Assembly: GCA_026998145.1 (NCBI GenBank)
Contig: JALTRC010000387.1
Span: 1 to 10,105, forward strand
DNA: 10,105 nucleotides
Direction: 5' to 3'
DNA from: Gammaproteobacteria bacterium
GTDB taxonomy: Bacteria > Pseudomonadota > Gammaproteobacteria > SZUA-229
Within the stretch, counting starts at the first letter, position 1; every line of letters starts with the position of its first letter. Below are positions 7,075 through 10,105 of this stretch, piece by piece. The notes beneath the pieces are model-generated. The model had not been told where the DNA came from. It saw only the letters and a list, made by a program, of their open reading frames with translations, and did not search any database. The position numbers and the translations under genes were made by a program.

Positions 7075-7241
7075 TTAAGGAAACCCTGATTAATTCATGA
7101 ACTCACATTTCACATTTAAAATACGCGTCTTCTGCGTTGCAAATCTTCCCAATAGCCTGCTATTGGGTGCGATTCGACGCCTTGAATCCACGCATTTTAA
7201 ACGCAAACTGTTTCGTCCAGAACTAATCAGAGCTTCCTTAA
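7075..7241. repeat. 167-base MITE-like palindromic element
   Basis: The ends form a 22-base inverted repeat (7075-7096 and 7220-7241) with 19 of 22 positions matching; it starts TTAAGGAA and ends TTCCTTAA. The match continues inward in the same register: TTTAAAATACGCG (7115-7127) faces CACGCATTTTAAA (7189-7201), and the centre is a perfect 8-bp hairpin CCCAATAG / CTATTGGG (7148-7155 / 7160-7167). All three pairs are symmetric about position 7158, so the whole unit can fold as one long hairpin. It has no transposase gene. This form fits a non-autonomous miniature transposable element or a large REP/BIME-like repeat. A target duplication cannot be told apart from the palindromic TTAA ends. It lies in the spacer between the DUF2235 gene and the 58-codon gene. 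Confidence 0.8.
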
Positions 7242-7250
7242 AAACAACCT

Positions 7251-7255
7251 GGGAG
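7251..7255 (+). promoter_or_regulatory. Ribosome binding site of the 58-codon gene
   Basis: GGGAG lies 7 bases before the ATG at 7263, good spacing for initiation. It supports the small gene over the overlapping frame that crosses the palindrome. Confidence 0.6.
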
Positions 7256-7262
7256 CTAGATT

Positions 7263-7439
7263 ATGAATTTTCAAATTAAACGTATTTCCGATTGTTCAGT
7301 GGCATTAATGAGTGAGCAGGGGCATGTGCTGGCGTATTTCACAACAGTCACAGAGGCGCTGGTATTTTGCGAGCAGTGGTATCAGGCGAATGAAAATGAA
7401 AGGCGCGACTCTATGGCAATTAGCCGTAAAGCCGCGTAA
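7263..7439 (+). CDS. Small protein of unknown function, 58 residues
   Basis: An ATG-started frame of 58 codons ending in TAA, with GGGAG at good spacing. I do not recognise the family. The product begins MNFQIKRISDCSVALM, continues 'SEQGHVLAYFTTVTEALVFCEQWYQAN', and ends in a basic tail (ERRDSMAISRKAA). The pattern suggests two short beta-strands (SVALMSEQGHVLAYF), then an amphipathic helix with Trp39 and Tyr40, then a charged tail. It has two Cys (11 and 36), no signal peptide and no membrane segment, so it is probably a small soluble cytoplasmic protein. It starts 22 bases after the MITE-like palindrome, which may have supplied or interrupted its promoter. It converges on the aldehyde dehydrogenase gene with an 11-base gap. 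The coding-like composition and ribosome binding site support it; conservation has not been tested. Confidence 0.6.
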   Translation: MNFQIKRISDCSVALMSEQGHVLAYFTTVTEALVFCEQWYQANENERRDSMAISRKAA

Positions 7440-7450
7440 ATAAGGAAGCT

Positions 7451-8890
7451 TTAAAGAGCGCTGGAACGTAATACCAGCATCTTTTTAATTTGCATATCTT
7501 CAAAGGTGTGGGGGATGCCACCCACACCCAGGCCCGACTGTTTCAGGCCGGCAAAGGGCATCCAGTCTACCCGGAAAGCGGTGTGATCGTTTACCATAAC
7601 GCTGGAAGCATTAAGCTGTTTGTAGGCATGCATGGCCGTGTCGATATTTTTTGTAAAGACAGCAGACTGAAATGCAAAGGGCAGATCGTTGGCTCTTTGG
7701 ATAGCATCATCAATATCCTCGTAGCTGTATACGCAGATAACCGGGCCAAAAATTTCATTGCGGCTGATAATGGCATCTTCCGGTGGATCGAGTAATACAG
7801 TGGCCGGGTAACAACTAGCGGAAATCTTTTCGCCGCCGCAAAGCTTGGTGGCGCCTTTTTCGATGGCTTCCTGTACCCATTGGTGCACCCGTTCTGTTTC
7901 TCCGTGACGAATCAGCGGGCCTATATCAGTTTCACTGGAGGTGGGATCCCCCACGGTCATGGCCATGCCTAAGTCTGCCAGGGTTTCGGCTACTTTCTGT
8001 ACAATGCTTTTATGGGCATATACCCGTTGTACCGAAACACATACCTGGCCGGCGTGATAAAAACCGGCCTTGGCCAGCAAGGGCAGGGCATCCTCAAGGT
8101 CGGCGTCCTCAGCCACAATCACAGGCGCAACACCACCGTGTTCCAGTGCGCAGCGCGCCCCGGCTGCCAGTTTACTGCGCAGCATCCAGCCTACTTTGGC
8201 GCTGCCGATAAAACTGAAAAAGGCTACGCGGGGATCTGTAACCAGAGCGCTGGCAGTTTCAAGATTATCCACAGAAACCACCTGGCACCATGCTTCTGGC
8301 AGGCCCGCCTGATGAAATAATGCGGCCAGTTCATAGCAGGACAGGGGCGTATCTTCTGCCGGTTTGATAATCACCGGGCAACCGCTGGCAATTGCCGGGC
8401 CGACCTGATGGACGATTAAATTAATGGGGTGGTTAAAGGCGCTGACTGCCACTACTACACCAATGGGTTCGTGATGGGTGACGGCCAGACGATTCGCTGA
8501 GGCGGCATTGATGCCCATGGGGATTTCTTCACCGTGATTATTACGAATACATTCGATGCAGTTTTTAATGCCATCAATGGCCCGGTTCATTTCAACCTGT
8601 GTATCGACTAAAGGTTTGCCGCCCTCTTTGGCAGAGTTAATAATCAGCCTTTCTGCATTTTCGCTCATCAGCACAGCCATTTTTTCTAAAATGGCAATAC
8701 GCTGCTCGCCGCTTAACCACTGGCTTTTGTTATTAAATAATGCCGAGGCAGTTGTTAATGCCTGATCGATGCCTTTTATATCGACAGTTTCAACCGTGGC
8801 AAGCAGTTCACCATCATAAGGGGCGGTAACGTCTAAAGTTACCGGGCTGGGCTTTGCGCCGGGTACCATCAGCGAATAATGTTTTGGCAT
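7451..8890 (-). CDS. NAD(P)-dependent aldehyde dehydrogenase, substrate unknown
   Basis: A 479-residue enzyme of the aldehyde dehydrogenase superfamily, oxidising an aldehyde to a carboxylate with NAD or NADP in the cytoplasm. All key residues are present: Asn153 in 'SAFNHP' (oxyanion hole), Lys176 in 'IIKPAEDTP' (cofactor), general base Glu250 in 'ALEHGG', nucleophile Cys284 in 'AGQVCVSVQR', and Glu379 in 'NEIFGP'. The 'GQVCVSVQR' context and 'FNHPINLIVHQVGPAIASG' resemble the branch with lactaldehyde, phosphonoacetaldehyde and sulfolactaldehyde dehydrogenases rather than betaine aldehyde or succinate-semialdehyde types; this is pattern memory only. The ATG at 8888-8890 follows AGAGAGA. It is downstream of the acetolactate-synthase-like gene with a 40-base gap, likely one operon, so its substrate may be a product of that enzyme. 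Confidence 0.92.
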   Translation of the reverse strand: MPKHYSLMVPGAKPSPVTLDVTAPYDGELLATVETVDIKGIDQALTTASALFNNKSQWLSGEQRIAILEKMAVLMSENAERLIINSAKEGGKPLVDTQVEMNRAIDGIKNCIECIRNNHGEEIPMGINAASANRLAVTHHEPIGVVVAVSAFNHPINLIVHQVGPAIASGCPVIIKPAEDTPLSCYELAALFHQAGLPEAWCQVVSVDNLETASALVTDPRVAFFSFIGSAKVGWMLRSKLAAGARCALEHGGVAPVIVAEDADLEDALPLLAKAGFYHAGQVCVSVQRVYAHKSIVQKVAETLADLGMAMTVGDPTSSETDIGPLIRHGETERVHQWVQEAIEKGATKLCGGEKISASCYPATVLLDPPEDAIISRNEIFGPVICVYSYEDIDDAIQRANDLPFAFQSAVFTKNIDTAMHAYKQLNASSVMVNDHTAFRVDWMPFAGLKQSGLGVGGIPHTFEDMQIKKMLVLRSSAL

Positions 8891-8892
8891 TT

Positions 8893-8900
8893 TATCTCTC
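8893..8900 (-). promoter_or_regulatory. Ribosome binding site of the aldehyde dehydrogenase gene
   Basis: On the minus strand an AAGAGAGA-like purine run lies a few bases before the ATG, within the 40-base spacer after the upstream stop codon. It supports the chosen start. Confidence 0.5.
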
Positions 8901-8930
8901 TTTATTTAATGGACTCATAATTTCAGGCTT

Positions 8931-10105
8931 TTAAATCGGGCAGCAAATATCACCCAGCCGTTCCGTTAATTTCATGTTTTCACGGTAATCAATAGGAACA
9001 ACAACCAGACTGGGGCCTGCTTCATTAAAGGCGCTTTCCAGAGTGCTGCTGATGTCATCTGAGCGATCAATAATATGACCATGCCAGTCAAAGGCAGAAG
9101 CCAGCTGCATCCAGTCAGGATTATTAAAGTGCAGATCCGTATGATGGCCAAACTGGTTCTGCTGCTTCCAGGCAATCAGGCCATATTCATTATCTTCCCA
9201 CACCATCACTACAAAGTTACAGTTCAGGCGTTTGGCGGTTTCCATTTCCTGTACATTCATCATAAAACCCGCATCCCCGCAAATGGATAAAATGCGCCGC
9301 TCAGGATGCACCATGGATGCGGATAATGCACCTGGCAGGGCAAAGCCCATGGAACAGAAACCATTGGGAATTAAACAGGTGTTGGGTTCATGGCACTGGT
9401 AATGGCGGGCAATCCACATTTTATGGGCGCCCACATCGGATAATAAAATATCCTGAGGGCCCATGGCTTTGCGCACGTCCCATAAAACTTTCTGGGGTTT
9501 GAGGCGGCCTACGGCATCATCATCTTTATGCATGGCCAGTTCTTCCTGCATTTGACGGCGAGTTGCTGCCTGCTGTTGAAGGTTAAAAGCCAGGCCGCCA
9601 TTTTTATCAATGCGTTCAATAAACTGGGTAAGGGTATGGGCAAGGTCGCCAATTAATTCCACTTCCGGGTGATAGTTGGCGTCGATTTCTGAGGGCTGGA
9701 AATCTACATGAATAATCCGCTTGTTGCCATCCTTGTTCCATAAATAAGGATGGTATTCCACCATATCATAACCGATGGTAATAATCAGATCTGAGGCATC
9801 CAGAGCGCAGGCCACCACGTCTTTTGCCTGTAGGCCAATGGTGAATAAACAGTAATCCGCATCCATATCCACACAGCCCTTGGCCATAAAGGTATTGATG
9901 ACGCCAATGCCGGTTTTTTCGCAGAAGCGTCGCAGCTGCTTACTGGTGCGACGACGGATGCAGCCATTACCTGCGAGAATGATGGGGTTTTTAGCGGATT
10001 TAAGCAGTGCAAAAGCCTCGTCCATAATTTTGTCATCAGGGCCGGGGCGGCGGAAACGACGGGGTGTAATTGGCAGGGTTGTGGCATCCTGCTTGGCAAT
10101 ATCCT
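8931..10105 (-). CDS. Thiamine-diphosphate enzyme, acetolactate synthase large-subunit-like (partial)
   Basis: The frame is open to the right edge, so the N-terminus (probably 150-170 residues, with the catalytic Glu) is outside; the Met at 10025 is internal. About 391 residues are visible. The visible part begins near 'DIAKQDATTLP', the end of the first domain in this family, followed by the central domain ('NPIILAGNGCIRR', 'SDLIITIGYDMVEYHPYLW'). The C-terminal ThDP/Mg domain has 'SDVGAHKMWIARHY', 'NGFCSMGFALPGA', and the cofactor motif starting GDAGFMMN (near 9278) with metal-binding Asn in 'EDNEYGLI' (near 9190). The second Gly of the usual GDG is Ala. The family condenses two pyruvates to acetolactate or decarboxylates related 2-oxo acids. 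No small subunit (IlvN/IlvH) or acetolactate decarboxylase is adjacent; the next gene is an aldehyde dehydrogenase, so a catabolic role is at least as likely as branched-chain amino-acid synthesis. Confidence 0.85.
   Translation of the reverse strand, partial: DIAKQDATTLPITPRRFRRPGPDDKIMDEAFALLKSAKNPIILAGNGCIRRRTSKQLRRFCEKTGIGVINTFMAKGCVDMDADYCLFTIGLQAKDVVACALDASDLIITIGYDMVEYHPYLWNKDGNKRIIHVDFQPSEIDANYHPEVELIGDLAHTLTQFIERIDKNGGLAFNLQQQAATRRQMQEELAMHKDDDAVGRLKPQKVLWDVRKAMGPQDILLSDVGAHKMWIARHYQCHEPNTCLIPNGFCSMGFALPGALSASMVHPERRILSICGDAGFMMNVQEMETAKRLNCNFVVMVWEDNEYGLIAWKQQNQFGHHTDLHFNNPDWMQLASAFDWHGHIIDRSDDISSTLESAFNEAGPSLVVVPIDYRENMKLTERLGDICCPI

Noticed and set aside
7097..7279. Plus-strand frame of 60 codons across the spacer after the DUF2235 gene
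   Set aside because: Most of it lies inside the 167-base palindrome, its ATG has no ribosome binding site, and it overlaps the better-supported 58-codon gene in another frame.
7440..7452. TAAGGAAGCT near the aldehyde dehydrogenase stop, identical to part of the palindrome's end repeat
   Set aside because: The match is only about 10 bases, then diverges, and has no partner arm, so it may be chance; too weak to call a second element end.
1..10105. CRISPR arrays, tRNA or rRNA genes, phage or defence systems
   Set aside because: No regularly spaced direct repeats, no tRNA-like cloverleaf or rRNA segments, and no integrase, transposase or defence-domain proteins were seen on either strand.

Overview
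The window looks like chromosomal DNA of a gammaproteobacterium, probably aquatic or marine. The clues are a kinase that reads almost like E. coli Mak from end to end, an outer-membrane TonB-dependent receptor and a Ser+2 lipoprotein, moderate base composition, and intergenic palindromic repeats. The genus cannot be fixed from the sequence. Nine protein genes are supported, two of them cut by the window edges or under 60 codons.

Positions 1-4389 hold what looks like a cobalamin (or similar corrinoid) uptake and activation cluster. The C-terminal part of a TonB-dependent receptor (to 803) is followed after 12 bases by a beta-propeller-like lipoprotein (816-1964). A hairpin with flanking A and T tracts separates this pair from a convergent ABC importer: ATPase (2009-2788) and FecCD/BtuC permease (2778-3773), overlapping by 11 bases. 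Divergent from the permease is a PduO-type ATP:cob(I)alamin adenosyltransferase (3826-4389). In this reading the receptor and lipoprotein capture the corrinoid, BtuCD brings it across the inner membrane, and the PduO-type enzyme converts it to adenosylcobalamin. No periplasmic binding protein (BtuF) and no cobalamin riboswitch are visible; both may lie left of the window. The lipoprotein is the most interesting item, because its fold, position and pathway parallel BtuG, the B12-capturing surface lipoprotein of Bacteroides.

Positions 4390-5511: a 225-base spacer carries two related C/G-rich hairpin repeats in opposite orientation, then the ROK sugar kinase Mak. Mak converges on, and overlaps by 15 bases, a DUF2235 (Tle1-like) alpha/beta-hydrolase gene with two C-terminal membrane segments (5497-6960).

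Positions 6961-7450: a roughly 300-base spacer contains the likely promoter and ribosome binding site of the DUF2235 gene and a 167-base MITE-like palindrome (7075-7241). Right after it is a 58-codon gene of unknown function with a good ribosome binding site (7263-7439).

Positions 7451-10105: a minus-strand pair, an acetolactate-synthase-like thiamine-diphosphate enzyme (cut by the right edge) followed by an aldehyde dehydrogenase. They may act in sequence on a carbonyl compound; the substrate is unknown.
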